Assembly (NCBI GenBank): GCA_033439685.1
Contig: JAUEDM010000001.1
Span: 5,022,001-5,086,000 of the forward strand
Reading direction: 5' to 3'
DNA length: 64,000 nt
Source of the DNA: Apodospora peruviana
Lineage: Eukaryota > Ascomycota > Sordariomycetes > Sordariales > Lasiosphaeriaceae
The translations under genes and the position numbers were made by a program. This document shows positions 37,201 through 50,612 of the stretch, one piece after another; position 1 is the first letter of the stretch; every line of letters begins with the position of its first letter. The notes beneath the pieces were generated by a model. That model was not told where the DNA came from. It searched no databases and saw only the letters and a list, made by a program, of their open reading frames with translations.

Positions 37201-40200
37201 CTGAGGAACGACGTGGAGCCTTGGCAGCCGAGAGTCGAGTATCGGTGTCGACCACGAGGCCGTGACGAGGTTCGAAGGTGTGTATATGCGTCTGAGAGGA
37301 CAGACACACAGAACGCTCGGGCACCTCAAAACGCCTCAAACGAATGCCAGTTGGGCAAGTGACGGCGTCCTGCCACTCTCTTAGTAAGTCCCCATGACTG
37401 GAAAGTTTGGCGAGGTCATTGATGGCTAATGTGTGAACGAACAGAACAAGTGCCGCTAATCGCAGTGCGTTGGCGAGGGGAAGACAATACGGGGAGCGTC
37501 GCGGCTCCCAGTCCAGCCAGACGGTTACCGTGATCAGCTCGTGCCGTATAGGGCGAGATGCATCGGGCTCGGCTCGGCCCGGGGGCCGGGGGCCGGACTA
37601 TGTTTTCATGCAGGCCAGATGGGAGGCCAGATGGGACGAGGCTGGTCTATGCAGAGCCATGCCAACATACGGAAGCCAGAGTCCTAGGCCGAGCAGGAAC
37701 AACGAAGGAGGGGAGAGGGTGGACGATTACCGCCAACATCTCGTTCAACATGACGCGCCGTGAGAACAGGGAGGGAGACTATCCCGCCAAACCGTCGCCA
37801 ACTTCAGGCGTGCGTCCAGGAGGGAAGGTGGCATCTTTTCAACAACTCCGGGCGGTGGACTCGGCCGAAACCCGGCTGCTAACTTGTCGTATCGGTCGGC
37901 GGCCGAGACTACAAAGAGCCAAATGGGGCCGGGTGATAGCCAACCGCCGCAGTACCCATCCCTGGCTTTGGCTCCTTGGGAAAGACGGCATGCAAAAATG
38001 GCCGGAGTAGGGCCGCCAAATGACTTGGCTCGCCTCATGCCCCCATTTTGGCAAACGACACAGTCGGCTAAATTGCACAGATACGGGGTGTCCTCTACGC
38101 TGTGGGGTTTCTTTGGCTTTCTTTTCGGCTTCTTCATCGTTCGTCGTGATGTTTGACACGGCCAGCTGTTTGCAAACTCCCCGCCCAGTCGGTCCGCAAA
38201 GATAAAAAACATCGAGATACGAAGTCAGCCGGGACTCGCAGACGCCAATGTCGAACCACGATCGGGGCAGGGACGTGCGGTAGTGACAGACCAAGGTGGC
38301 TGTAGCGACGACGAGACGGAGGCGTCGACATTCTCACTTTACGTCACGTCACCTCGCTATGCTTGGCTGCGATAAACAGCACCGCGTACCTAGGCAGGTA
38401 GGCAGGGCAGTTACGAAAGGTTGCACCGGTGTCTTGTTCACCACGAGCCTGGCCGATACGGCCCTTAGGCGGTGGCCGTGTCCTTGAGTTCCGGGAGATC
38501 ATTCAGTGCAAAGTCGGCGGCGGTCAAACAACGGCGCAACTGCCGTAGGGGTGTCACACCGACTAGTTGTACGGATCCGTAGTCTGGGTCGAGGTACACC
38601 CGTATCACGAGCCACTTCCCGACACATGCAAGTACAGACTGTTGGACAGGGCGGCGTCTCGGAGCCCGGGGTCTGGTGGCTTTGATGAGCCCGAGTGTGG
38701 ATGAGACAGAGGCAGCAAAGATCGCCAGCACATAGCCAACAAGAGCCGCGAAGAGATTACCGACCAAGTCACTGGAATGCCGAGCGGGATGAAAAAGACA
38801 TCATCCTACATTTGCCTGTCTCGGTCGAAGGACCTCTTTCTAATTGTGCTTTTTGTTGGGGCGCCTCTCGGTGTGCCATTGTCATTGCTGCCGCTCAAAG
38901 CGCTCAATGTCGCTCGACGGACCGAACGTCTTGCCTGACATGTCTGGCATCGAGTATGGGAGATTGAACATCGAACATCAAGCACCGACGACCATCATCA
39001 TTGAACAGCGGACTGGGGTTGCGCTGAACAACTGCGATCTAAATTCCATAGGTACATACCTGGTGTTAATTGACCAAACTCGATGATGGTCGAAATTTCC
39101 ATCCTTCGTTGGCCCTATTTTGGGTGCACTCTGGGAGAAGTCGGAAGGGTGAAGCTCGTTGGGAATTGCCCTTCTTCGGTGCTTTTCGCCTTCATTAATT
39201 GGCTGCGGCTAAATTGCGACGTGCACCCCCAAGACCTGCAGGGCAACGTCGGGCAAAGTATCCATCAAGTATCCGGTACGGCCCTGGCTTCTGTCCCCTG
39301 TTTGGGTCAGCGGATGGATTAAGGTGGCGACAGTGCAGAAGGCGGGGGAAGCAGGCACGGCAAGGCGTGGGCAATTTGCCGGCTAGCTCATTTGAAACCG
39401 TGCAGAGGTTGCTGGTACCTCTGAGCGGCCTGGGCGTTACGAGGCGTGGGAAACAAGCTCTGGCCGAGCAGGCCCGATTCACACGGGGTAGGTTAGGTAG
39501 CTGAGCATCTTTGGGGAGTTGCACACCCACAATGAAACGTGGGCAATGGGGGACTGGGGCGACCAAAGCATGCGAGCCAGAAGAGATAGGCAGGTACCTG
39601 CCCGTGGCCCCGTTCCTCTACACTGTCGTGCGTACCCCGCTCGCGCGTTCGTTGCGACCGTTGTCGGACAGCGTCCACTTCCATGCGTCGAACTTCTCTT
39701 GGCCCTGCCGCCGGGGTGTGGTCTGGGTGGCCCGACTCTGGCACCTCTCCACTATTACGCCGGCCAAACCGCCGTGGTCCATCCACGAACCATCATCAAA
39801 CCCAGCCAAAGTCGCATGCTCCAGGGCCTCCACGCCCACGCCCACCGCGTCCACCACCACCTCCCGGGCCGACCCACGAACATTGCCAGTTGCCCATCCC
39901 ATCGATCCCGCAGCGCAACCGACGGCGAGTACCATCTAGAGCAGGTTGGGCGTTGCTCACCGATCGCTCTCTGTGTTCGCTGGTTCCGTTTCTTTCAGTG
40001 ACAATCACCCCTAAACCGGCTCGCTCATACCTGCCGTCGCGCCGCCCGCTCGGATAGCCAGTCGGTCCATTCGGTTCATCCATTCCACATTCCATCCAAA
40101 CCTGGACCTACTCCAGCATCGTTCCAGGTCTCATCCCAGGGCCATCGCGCGTCGGGCACGCTTTCGCCATCTCCCCCACCTTTCCAAAACAGGCCTCGAG

Positions 40201-40895
40201 CCCATCCCATCCCTTCCCCATTCCATCTCAACACCCTACCACGCCTTTTCCGTCGCTCGCTGACCCGTCACGCCTTTCGACCTTGCCGACACCGCCTCAC
40301 GACGTCCTCTCCTGGAAACGCGCCCACCGCATTACTCTCCTGCGGCGTCCCTCCGACATCCCTTCCACTCTCCCGCCTTGGTCTTGTCTGAAAATCTCGC
40401 TCGCAAGTCCACCATCGCCGCACTTACCTGCCTGCGGTCCTGACGGAAAGATCGAATCGTCGACGTCGACAGCAATTGTCTGACCTGCCCACAGTTTTGT
40501 GCCGTTCCACCAGTGTCGAGGGTGAATTCGATCGACGAATATTCAAAACGTTCAATTCCAAGGCGAAGCCAATCTCTTGATCGCTCGACCATCGCCTTGC
40601 CGCCCGTGTCCTCACCAACCTCGACGACAACTCCCCAGGTGCCCTCGACCAAGCCTCGGATAACGCGTTTGCCATCTTTTCAACCCGCACACTTCATCGT
40701 TCCAGGTCCGATGCTCCATCATGTGTGAGCTGCAGCTGCTTTACGTCGTTGATACTCGCCCCCCGATTATCTTGCTCGCGCCGTCGCGGTAAAACGAAAA
40801 GGTTTTCTTATCTCGCCTCATGATTAGCCCGCCCTGAGTGGTGTACGACCTTTCCTGGGCTCTGCGGCTCCGTCGCAGGCCAGCAGCTAGAAAAC
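34263..40895. other. Gene-poor region of about 6.6 kb
   Basis: I find no frame with protein-like composition or recognisable motif on either strand, although GC content stays normal and the region is not AT-rich like the transposon block. It contains several TAGGTA/TACCTA tracts (35306-35341, 35461-35481, 36080-36100, 36541-36578, 38388-38405), a G-run tract at about 35397-35421 and a second near 37575-37596. The last kilobase is pyrimidine-rich and probably the leader of the next gene. A minus-strand frame at 38465-38767 with a hydrophobic start has no ATG. Confidence 0.5.
35397..35421 (+). repeat. GGGGCC-type tract, possible G-quadruplex
   Basis: Four or more runs of three to five G separated by CC. 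Such a sequence can form a G-quadruplex on the plus strand. No gene lies close to it. Confidence 0.6.
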
Positions 40896-42523
40896 ATGGA
40901 CCACCTACACCAGACCGAATTCGGCTCGGATCGATACTTGGAGAAGATAAACCGGGCGCAATCAAATGGAGCACAAACGGTGATTCAGCCGGGGCTGCCC
41001 GGATCTTCCTTGTCACAGTCGCCATTTATTTTACCAATTCGAGGGGCCAACCCGTTAGAATCAGAAGAATTAAATGCCAAGACAAATGATCAGAAACGGG
41101 CAGAGAAGAGGGGCTTTCTTAGCTTCAGGGCCAAATTCCATCCCAAAAGTACATACTCTTCAAGCGCTGACCAAGCTGTACGGCCGCCGTCCTTGGTAGA
41201 ACCGACATCAAAACAAACGTAAGTCTCGGTTTGCACTAGGAACGGTGCTGGTTTATCAAGCTAACTTTGCTCTGCAGTCGCCCATTTGATCAGTTGTTTT
41301 ACGATCTACCAAACGAATTGCAGGTGGAGATCATTGCCTCACTCCCGCTGTCTGACGTCCTCAATCTACGGCTGGCGTCGAGATCATTACATGCGCTGGT
41401 TACGCTGAACGAGGCCCCCATCACACGGTACCACCTCGACCATCATGTCCCGGCATACGCAAAGCGACTGTATCCGATTGCCAAAGGGACTACCTTGAAC
41501 TTGCACTATTTATGTGGGATCTGGCACAGACTGCATGTGGCTGCCAAACTCTCCTACCTAATGTGTGAGTGGATATCGAAAGAACTATTTTTGAGAAACA
41601 CGGAAGAGAAAAAAAAGGAGTTTGCGGCACAAAGGGAGCGAATGCGCCGCCGTCTTATACCGGTTTTGTTTACCGTTTTTCATTTCTTTGAAACGTATCG
41701 AAACCTCCACCTGAAGTACCTCGATGCAAGAAACGGCAAGGGTCTGCTCAAAGAGCCCTACACGACCAATCCCATCGAAACAGAAATATTGAACATGTAC
41801 GACGATCGGACATTACTCCGAGTGCACGAGGCTTTTCCTTTGATAGTATCTTCATTTTGCAGGCGACTTCGCCCTCCGTCCTACGTTGGCCGGGTAGAGA
41901 GGTCTCTCAGGGGTTATCTCAGGGAGAAGCCCGCGGATGAGGTGCATGTCGCCATTCTATGCATTGGCGGCCTAAGGGAAGTTGAACGCATCTGGGAGGT
42001 GAAGGGCTACAACACACGGCGAGCCGCGGTCGATAATTGGTACAACATGATCACGTGTGATCCCGTCGAACCAGAGCCAAAGAGACGGAGAGGGATGTTG
42101 GGATTGAAACGAAAAAAGTCGTCGGTGGCGGTCGCGAAGGCTTTCACCCACGACATGCCGCCCCTGCCAGCTATGCCAACTAGCGACACAAATGCTATGA
42201 ATGCAGATTCTCGACAAAGCTACATTTTTAATACGAGCTTGTCGGCCGGGATGCCTATGGGACCTCTTGGAAAGGAGCATCTGAAGATGATGCTGCCTGA
42301 TCTTCCTGTGTTGCAAAAGATTTGGTTGGAGACCGCTGAAGCGATGATTCTGGAGCGCAAGATTGTCGAGAGGCCCTCGGACATCAAGCGTGGTGCTCAA
42401 ATTTTTACTGATCTCATCCGCGAGGATGGGGTGGAAGAGGAGGACCAGTGGTGGTACGGCACGGTCGCTTCAGAGTCCGTGATGCCCAGTTTAGAGGCTA
42501 TCGAAGAGGACGCTCTTGAATGA
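40896..42523 (+). CDS. F-box protein
   Basis: Exons 40896-41218 and 41278-42523 (59-nt intron) encode about 522 residues. The F-box lies at about 112-150: FYDLPNELQVEIIASLPLSD, then LNLRLASRSLHALV. The rest is mostly helical, with a Lys/Glu-rich helix (EEKKKEFAAQRERMRRR), an RLRPPSYVGRVERSLRGYL segment and a basic patch (PKRRRGMLGLKRKK) that could be a nuclear signal. No WD or LRR repeats are visible, so the substrate receptor part is of an unknown type. As an F-box protein it would join Skp1 and cullin-1 in an SCF ligase. The start at 40896 is the first ATG of the frame; a further 5' exon in the long CT-rich leader cannot be excluded. Confidence 0.88.
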
Positions 42524-43818
42524 GCTGACCATATTCATCCGACCATCCACCATCAAAAGACATCGACAACCGAGTTACCTTAATACCACGAACCTTTACT
42601 TTCAACTCCATTCACTATGGTCTGACTCGTCGCGAGCCAGATCAAGGACGCTGTACAGCGACTCAGTTCATTCCCTTTGTCTAGCCGTGTAATTTTTCTT
42701 TCTCAGCATTTGCAGGCGTTCAGTTGATTCCTTCTTCTCCGCCCCTCTCCCGCCTCTTCGTGTGGGATAGGTCGGGGTCTGGGTCGGGAGACTGGCCGGC
42801 AAGCCAGACGTATTGGTTTCTTCGTATTATTATTACTATTACTATTGTTCTTTTTTTTCTCGGCTCCCGCTTCAGCCTTGTTGATATGGGGAGCGGAGAT
42901 CGTTGGGTGCTAGAGATCGTTGGTATACCAATCATGCCGGGAGTATTTGAGCAAAAGAGCCGGTTGACGTTCACCTCATGTATACCCTAGATAGAACTTG
43001 GCATGCTGCTCCGGGATGGCTGAACGGTTTATGGTAGATGATTATCTATCTGAACGAATCTAATCCGCAATATCTACTACGTTTGTGCGCATGTAAGAAT
43101 GCTTGGACTGTGAGGTCGTCGACCTGAGCGTGGTCATCGTCTTGCCACGACGTTGGTATCTTTCCGCCCTGACACCCAGACGTCAAGTCACTCCCTGCGT
43201 GTATGTATGTACCTAGCTTCTAGGTTGTTTTTTACACCAGTCACACTGAAGCATCCACCTGAAGCACATGTTTCGAGGATGTGCTGGAATCTTTCCTTGA
43301 TCGACTTCCTTGATCAACATCCAAGTCAAAAGTATGCAGTATCAAGCTATGCCAGGGTCCTGATTACATATTTCAAGGGGCCCGGTGGTGTCCTTGTCTT
43401 GGAGATAGCATGATTGTAGTGCCCGCAGAATTATGTACCGTGGAATGATGTAGAACCCTCTTATAGGATGGATATCTCCACTTCGTGGACTTTCCTTGTA
43501 TTATGATGTTTAAGCCAGGGGGTGTTCCGAGGCATAGTAAACATAAAGCGCAAGCTAGTGCGGCAGTCAATTCGATACCTTAAAGGAATCAAATCGACAA
43601 TGCCAAACCCACGCATGGGAGAAATATTCACAATGCCAAGTTATACTTCTAAAAATGACCACCCGTTGTATAAGCTTCCATCCTCTAAACCTTAAATGAC
43701 CAGAAGGTGGCTTCCAAAACAGACATGTCAAGTCTTCGGCGCGAAAAGTTTCGCCTCCCATCCAAGTTCATCGTCCCACCCTATCCTCCTCCTCTCTTCC
43801 TAGATACACTTCGACCGG
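42524..43818. other. Convergent intergenic region, about 1.3 kb
   Basis: 3' ends of the F-box gene and of the AT-hook gene. A (TAT/ATT)-rich run lies near 42823-42846. No gene seen. Confidence 0.55.
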
Positions 43819-46800
43819 CTATCTTCGCCCAACTCCATAATACCGATCTCCGCCCCCAAGGCTAGATGCGTCAAAATTCGCCAGTGGATTTGGAGGGAAT
43901 GTGGTCCCGGCATTTTGCGGGGCCCGCACACTGGCTTGATTCATGCTATAGCCAGCGTTGTTCAATCCCAACGCCCCTTGATTTCCAGCAGTGTCAAGGT
44001 TGCCCGTATCGAACAAGTTCCAGTCAGCTCCTGTGCTTCCTGCGAACGACGACACGCCCGCCATCCCCTGAATGCCCTGGCCGGTAGGATGACTCGATGT
44101 TGCAGACCGATGTTGCCCTGGGCCAGTGCTCGGGCTGAAGGACGGCGAAAGCTGTGGTAAGCCATGGGTGGGAATTGTGCGATAGGCAGCTGTGGTTGAC
44201 GGTGTGGCGGATTGGCTCCGTTGGGGAACATACGAAGAATTATTCAAGTTTGTGACTGAAGCGCGGTAATTGTTAGTGTCCGTGGAGTTGAAGGCATTGC
44301 TTGTCGAAGCACCAAACTGCGGGGATTGGTGTGCTGTGTATGATGCCGTACCAGCGGAGCTGGTTCCTAGCTGTTGCTGGTACCGTTGTGAAGCAACTTG
44401 CTGCTGTCCGCTGGAGTACTGGTGGTTTGCTTGATATGGCTGTTGGCTAGAGGTATATTGTGGCGTCTGTTGAGAGTTTGTCGGATATTGCTGTGACTGT
44501 GCCGACACTGGCGTCGCTTGTTGTTGCGTTGAAAAGTGCTGCTGCTGCTGCTGATGCTGTTGTTGCTGATGCTGTTGTTGCTGATGCTGTTGTTGCTGAT
44601 GCTGTTGTTGCTGATGCTGTTGTTGCTGATGCTGTTGTTGCTGATGCTGTTGTTGCTGATGCTGGTGCTGTGATTGTTGGTGTTGGGTAGACGAGTAACT
44701 TTGCTGCTGCTGCTGTTGCGGTTTATGATGTTCTTGTTCTTGCTGCTGTTGACTATATTGGGCATTTGTAGGGCGATATTGGGAATAACTCTGGCTATGC
44801 GAAGATCTGACTGGCTGTTGCGCTGATATAGGGCTCCCTGTTTGAGATTTGATCGGCTGCGGTGGTGGGTTGGGAGACCTGCTTTGAGACGCCGAAGGCT
44901 GTTGTTGTGGGCCCTGCGGCTGAGCTTGTTGTTGGACTTGTTGTCGTTGCTGTAAGTGATGCTTTTGCTGCTGCTGCTGGTGTTGGTGTAAGTGGCTTGC
45001 CATCAAGTGCCTTGGGTCTAGACGGGATTGCGTTGACAAAGTCTGCGGTTCAGTCTCGGTCTGCTGCTCTAATTGGGCCTGAAGTTGTGCTTCGTAGTTT
45101 TCTATGGTGGGAGACTGCGCTTCAAACTGGCCATGTTGAGGCGACGAGATTGCTGCCATGGTTGACTCGACTGAAATAGGGACGGGAACATGGCCTGACC
45201 CGAGCCTGGAGTCTGCGCCAGCGTTCGCCACCTGAGCCGGAACTGGACCCGGTACAGGTGCTGGCCCGGGATTGGGAGCCGAGGATGGGGACGAAATACC
45301 AAGGGACGTAGGGGTCTGGCGCTTTCCACCACCTGTCGCTGCTGCTTCGTTCTGCTTCCTTACAGATGATTTAGGCTCTTGGCTCTTGCGGGGCCTCTTT
45401 GGTGGAGGCGGACCACTGGTCGACGCAGTCGCTAGGGCTTGTTGGTCTTGGGTGATCGAAGGAGTAGGTAATGTGAGGCCATTAACATGAGTTGGCGGAG
45501 CCGCAGCATTGTTACCACCGTTTGTTCCGACTCGAGAAGCATCTGGGTCTTTGGCCGGTTTCCTTTTCCGCTTCTGGGTGGAGGTACCTGCTGTATGCGA
45601 TGCGCTCGGCTCTGGAGGTGTTGGAAGGGGCATATTTAGCCTCCCAGGGGGCTGTATCCTTTGCGTGGATTGATAAGTCTGCGTGCTGCTTACTTGATTG
45701 ACTGGGTCTGGTTCCGACTGCGTTTGAGTTAAAGGGTGGGTATTCAGCGGTGCCGTTGTTATAGTTGGACCTCCTGAACTCTCAATCGGCTGCTTGACAG
45801 TCTTTGACTTGTTCCCAGGTCCTTTTGATCGAATCGCCTTTTTCTTTGCTGGTGTCGCAGTTTCTGAAGAGGAGTTCACAGCTGTAAAGGAAGGGTTTGC
45901 GACTGAATTATGGGCGGTCGGAGGTATCTGAGGCCCTCGACTAGAACCATATGGAGTATGTGTATCCTGGATATCTTGAAAGTTCCGTGATGCGGTGCTG
46001 ACCGTGTCTGACGAGGCCGAGATCGGCTCCTTGGGTCGGTTTTTTGAGCCTTTGGGACGACCTCTCCTCTTTATACTAGATATGGCGTTAGGAGTAGGGC
46101 CGCTGCTGGCAGACGGTCCTGGTAATGCGGTTCGGCTAGGAGTGCTGACCGCCTGGCCGGTCTGCTGCTGCGTTTGTTCTTGGACTTGAGGCTGTTGGGG
46201 ACTCGCAGCCTGGGCAAGGAGCATCACATTTGCGTCCACATGGTTAGGGACGTCGACACCGTCATCATCGACATCTACCCAGCTCTCGTCAGCACCCCCG
46301 ACCGGCTGAGGCTGTTGTACACCAGATGAAGCTTTGATGGGCCCTTTCTTGATGCCCTTGTCTTTACGAGCTTTGGTTGCCTTGCTACCCTTCGGGCGAC
46401 CACGCCTCCGTCTGACTGCTTCGGATGTCTCCAACTGTCTCACAGGGCTAGGCTGCTGCTGATTAGACTTTCCTCCAAGTTTTGGGAAAATCTCAGCTAT
46501 CCAACCGATGAAGAGACGGCCGGAGCCATTCGCCTCCGCACTCTGTGGGAATGCGTCATCCGCCGGAGGCGGCGCACCAGGAATCCCCCCGAAGAAAGCC
46601 AACGCCGTACATATCTGGTCAACGACAAGAACGGGGTGTAAACTTCGCAGGAGTGTTAGGAGGCGCGCTTGTTCAGCTTTCGTCTCCTCAGAATTCAGCG
46701 GCAATCGGCGGCTAGATAAACTCGACGCAGGTGCGTTCGCGGGTACAGACAAGGGGTTGGCCGCGGCGGTAGGAGCCGACGCTGGAGCCGGGACGAAGGG

Positions 46801-47384
46801 TTTAGGCGGTGGTGTCTCGTCTGGAAGGTGAACAAACCTTCCAGCATTCCTCCGGAGGGACACATAACCGTTTTCAAATGCGCGCTTGGCTGCCAACTCA
46901 GTGCTCTCGCTTGTGCGCTTCGCTTGGGCATCTCGCTCAGTGGCCTCGCTTCTCCCGGCCACATCCATATGCAAAACACTGAAATTCCCTTTGGAGCCAT
47001 CCGTTTTGCCCTTGAGCTTACTAGGCACTGGATTTCGAACTCGGCCGTCCCGGTGGGCGCTGCCCGCCGCGTCCTGCACATTTGATTCGGCGGAGTTTAG
47101 TCGACCGAAACCCGCCTGAGGAGCAGACGCAGACGTCGCATTGCTGTTCGATGCCCGCGCCACCGCCGCAGCATGGTTCGCCGACGGGGGAAGAGATGGA
47201 ATGGAGCCTGGCTTCGGCACCGGGACGGGAGTTACCTTAAGGGCAGCGGTTGGCCGAGCTGGTGTTGTGGTGCCACGCTCGGCTGGCCTTGACGCCTTTG
47301 GTGCTGAAGGACAAGGTCCCGATCAGCCACAGGGAACTGCGGGCAAGAAATGTCTCGAGGTATCTTACCTGATGCTGTAGCCAT
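43819..47384 (-). CDS. AT-hook and Gln-rich putative nuclear protein
   Basis: Exons 47384-47369 and 47303-43819 encode about 1166 residues. The first coding exon has only 16 nt (MATAS plus one base). A segment near residues 190-280 looks folded (LLTLLRSLHPVLVVDQICTA, RLFIGWIAEIFPKLGG). Two AT-hook-like motifs follow, RRRGRPKGSKATK and KRRGRPKGSKNRP, and a basic KKRKR-like stretch; these would hold AT-rich DNA in the minor groove. The C-terminal half is Gln/Ser/Pro-rich with long Q and QQH tracts and may act as a flexible or activating region. The product is probably a chromatin or transcription factor; no named orthologue is recognised. Confidence 0.8.
44553..44657 (-). repeat. 15-bp coding minisatellite, seven perfect copies
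   Basis: Seven identical 15-bp units (plus strand gatgctgttgttgct) stand in a row, followed by one variant unit. On the coding strand each adds five residues of the type QQHQQ. Length is a multiple of three per unit, so copy number can change without breaking the frame. Confidence 0.95.
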
Positions 47385-48990
47385 TACGAAAGTATTCTCT
47401 TGGGCGTGCGCTAGAGAAGGCCGTCGGCGAGGGGGTTGGTTGCTCAGGTACGGAGCGTCAGAAGTGATTCTGAGAGCTCACTGTGGGACTGAGCTGCGGC
47501 GCGGCAGACTTGAATTCAAACTCCTCAATCACATATTATACGGGTCGCGAAGGCGATGCGGGCTTCTTTCGACGCGAATACTTGAGATGGCTGCTGTCGA
47601 CGGGGGCACAAGACCAACGTCGCAGTCTGCGCAGCCACTGGATCAGAGCGGCAGTTGTGCTGTCGCACAACAGAGCATCGGTTTTCGATATAGTAACGGA
47701 TAACCGCGAACAATCGACGTGGTGAGTTTCAGTACCGGTCGGTCGAGGCTGGGGTTGAGAAAGCGACTCGGACAGATTGCGATCGCATGGGCAAAGAAAC
47801 GAGATGGAATGGCGCTGCTATCGCACCAGGCGGGACACTTTCCTGTAGGTTCAGAAAAGAGCAAGGCGGGCGAGATGATTTAAGTCAGGAACTCGACGAA
47901 TGCAACCGGACGCACAATTGCGCGGTGGGCGTTATATGGATCGGAAGCCGGGTTTGAGAACCGGGTTCGCCGTCGCAAGAGATCGTCAGTTAGGATCCCG
48001 TGTTGCGGTGGTGTGGTGTGGGGATTGGCAGTTGGGCAGTGATGCGACCGCGCTCGAGGAAGTCGGGCGGCAGACGCGTTGTTTCGGCGACGGTGTCGTT
48101 ATCGGTGTACGCTATTGTCTGATGGATGTGGTGACAATGGCCGCCGACCAGAAGCCAGCTGGGCGATGGCGTTGAGGTGTTGGCTAAGTGGCCGGTGCAG
48201 ACACACCAACAACTGAAATTCAATTCGACACCAGGTAGTGCACGTCAACAGCTATGGGTATTCAGAAAGCAGGCGTTCCAGCGGCGGCTAGACGGTCGAT
48301 GCTGCATGACCAGAAGAACTGAGTCGAGTGCTTGTGTACCCCTCTATTTTAACAGTCTTCGGAATTGGGTGTAATCTGGTGCGATTAGTGTGGGACCTAG
48401 CATCATCCAGGATAGAAGGGTACATCTTTCGCCTGCCGGCCGCCCTGAAAGAGCTGGCGGGGGTATCCATCCAGCACTTTACCGGTCCCTACCTAGGTAC
48501 CTACCTAGCTCGAACAGTGATAGTGGCATAGTGCATCCCCTAATAACCCAGCCCTAAGGTAAAGTAGCTCCCAACCAGGAAGCTACGGATCTCCATCCGA
48601 TACCTTTAAACTCACTACCTTAACCTACCTTAACTCCTGCCTCCAACATCACCACGCCCTAAACAGCTGCCTAGATTCAGCTCGCCAACCTTCGAAACTA
48701 GAGATATTTCATCATCATCGATACCCGAGACCTTTCCTCTCCTTTCATCTCTCCCACTACCGACTCTGGCTTTGCCGAGTCTGGACTTGCCCAGCTTTCA
48801 GCAGCCCCTCCTCAACTACGCGGTCCGTCCCATACAGTCATCGCTCTGGCCGAACGTCACCGAAACATATTGCCTTGCCCATTTTCCTACTTGATTGAGT
48901 CCTGCGTGTTCGCGAATATCGAATCGAACTCGATTTCCAGCCTCTTGCTTGGGACCGCGGCATTGCAGTGAGGAAAGCGCGAAATACGCC
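47385..48990. other. Divergent intergenic region, 1.6 kb
   Basis: Shared upstream region of the AT-hook gene (minus) and the V-ATPase subunit gene (plus). TACCTAGGTACCTACCTAG lies at about 48489-48508 and CCTTAACCTACCTTAAC near 48620. The last 300 bp are pyrimidine-rich. No coding exon seen. Confidence 0.55.
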
Positions 48991-50352
48991 ATGCCAGCAA
49001 CACGATACTTATTCGTTTCTTTACCTTCCCGCATCTTCGACGATGATCCTTTCTCGGCGCTGAGTGCCACTATCGGCCGGGATAACGGCGATATTCATCA
49101 ATTCCCTATACCGTCCTTCAAAATCGGCACTCTTGACGGCCTGGTGCAACATGCAGACGATCTAGCCAAACTCAACTCGGGGTGCGAAGCTGTTGTCTCC
49201 AAGCTTGACGACTCTCTGCTGGCCATTCTGGACGGGGACGAAGAAAAAGCGGCACATCAGAAGATGGTCAATGATAGTACGCATCGAGCCATAACTCTCA
49301 AGTTCACTTCCCCGCTTTCACTGACATCTTGTAGAGCCCACGGACCATTACCTGCGCTCCTTTCAGTGGAACAAGGTCCGGTACTGGCCTGACCGACCCC
49401 TGAGTGAACTTGTGGAGAGCCTGCAAAAAGACCTCCAGAATACCGACAATGACTCCAAGGCCAAATTCAACCAGTACAACTCCGTCAAGACAAACCTCGC
49501 TGCACTGCAGAGGAGACAAACGTATGTACACCTTCTGAATCGCAGGCGCCGGGGCCGCATTCGATGCTAACTTTTGACAGGGGCAACCTCTCAACCAAGT
49601 CTCTCACACCCATCGTTGAGCCGAGTCTTTTGGTCCAAGACTCGGAGTACCTAGAAACACACCTGATCGTTGTGCCCACCAACGCGCGCAAGGACTTCCT
49701 CCGCAGCTACGAGACCATCGCGGACAAGGTCGTGCCGCGCTCTGCGATTCAGATAGCTCAGGACGAAGAGTTCACACTATTCGCCGTCACGACCTTTAAG
49801 AAGACAAGTGCTGAATTTCTGCACAAGTGCCGCGAGCAGAAGTGGACACCCCGTCAGTATAAATATGTTGAGGGTGGAAAGGAAGAGGAGCAACGCGAGC
49901 TGGATCGTGTCGCCAGGGAGGAGAAAAAGGTTCGCGGTGAGGCTCTGTTGCTAGGACGGGCAAGCTGGAGTGAGAGCGTCATGATCTGGGCTCATGTCAT
50001 GACACTCCGCGTGTTTGTCGAGACGGTACTGCGCTACGGCCTGCCACTAGAGTTCGTCTGTGCACTTGTCAAGGTAGGTGGTCCTAGATCAGGGGTTTTT
50101 ACTGATCAGGGGGTTTTACTGGCATCCGCGCTGACGTGACAACAGACAACGCCAAAACAGGCCAAGAAGGTCAAGTCTGCACTGGACACAACGTACTCGT
50201 ATCTTGGTGGAAACGCGATGGGAAGGGATAAACGAGGACGGGTCACCAAGGACGACGCATCGTTGACATCAGAGATGGCTGCTGCCGGCTTGGGCATGAC
50301 AGAAGGAAGCGAGTACACACCCTATGTGTATTACGAGCTGGAGTTCCCTTAG
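48991..50352 (+). CDS. VMA5: V-type proton ATPase subunit C
   Basis: Exons 48991-49276, 49335-49521, 49581-50073 and 50146-50352 encode about 390 residues, normal for the family. Recognisable stretches are YLFVSLPS at the start, FKIGTLDGLVQHADDL, YLRSFQWNKVRYWPDRPL, LQRRQTGNLSTKSL, HLIVVPTNARKDFL, FTLFAVTTFKK, LHKCREQKW, MIWAHVMTLRVFVE with VLRYGLP, and the end YTPYVYYELEFP. Subunit C bridges the V1 head and the Vo membrane ring through the peripheral stalks, and its release is how the pump is switched off when glucose runs out. All three introns are GT-AG and each junction restores conserved residues (for example KPTDHYLR after the first). Confidence 0.96.
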
Positions 50353-50612
50353 TCTGTCGGTGGAATGGCTGACCGGATGGGCGGTCAATCAAGTGTGCAT
50401 GGATAACGAAGTCCCACGGGCGTCTGAGATCAGAATGTCAAATATTCCCTCGGCTCCAATAGGATTGTGTTGTCAAATGGGCAGTTATAATTGCAGTTAA
50501 CCCCTATTTTTTTCTAGATATTCACATTGCAAACATCCAGCCCCCGGCCCATTATGAATGCAAGATGCCGTAGCCATGCACAAGGTGGCAATGTGAGAGA
50601 GCGCAATATTCC

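Noticed and set aside
38465..38767. 100-codon minus-strand frame with a hydrophobic first half
   Set aside because: No ATG, no upstream exon that would supply one, and no recognisable similarity.
44460..44690. Plus-strand frame translating to repeated ADAVV
   Set aside because: It is the antisense reading of the Gln-rich minisatellite in the AT-hook gene.
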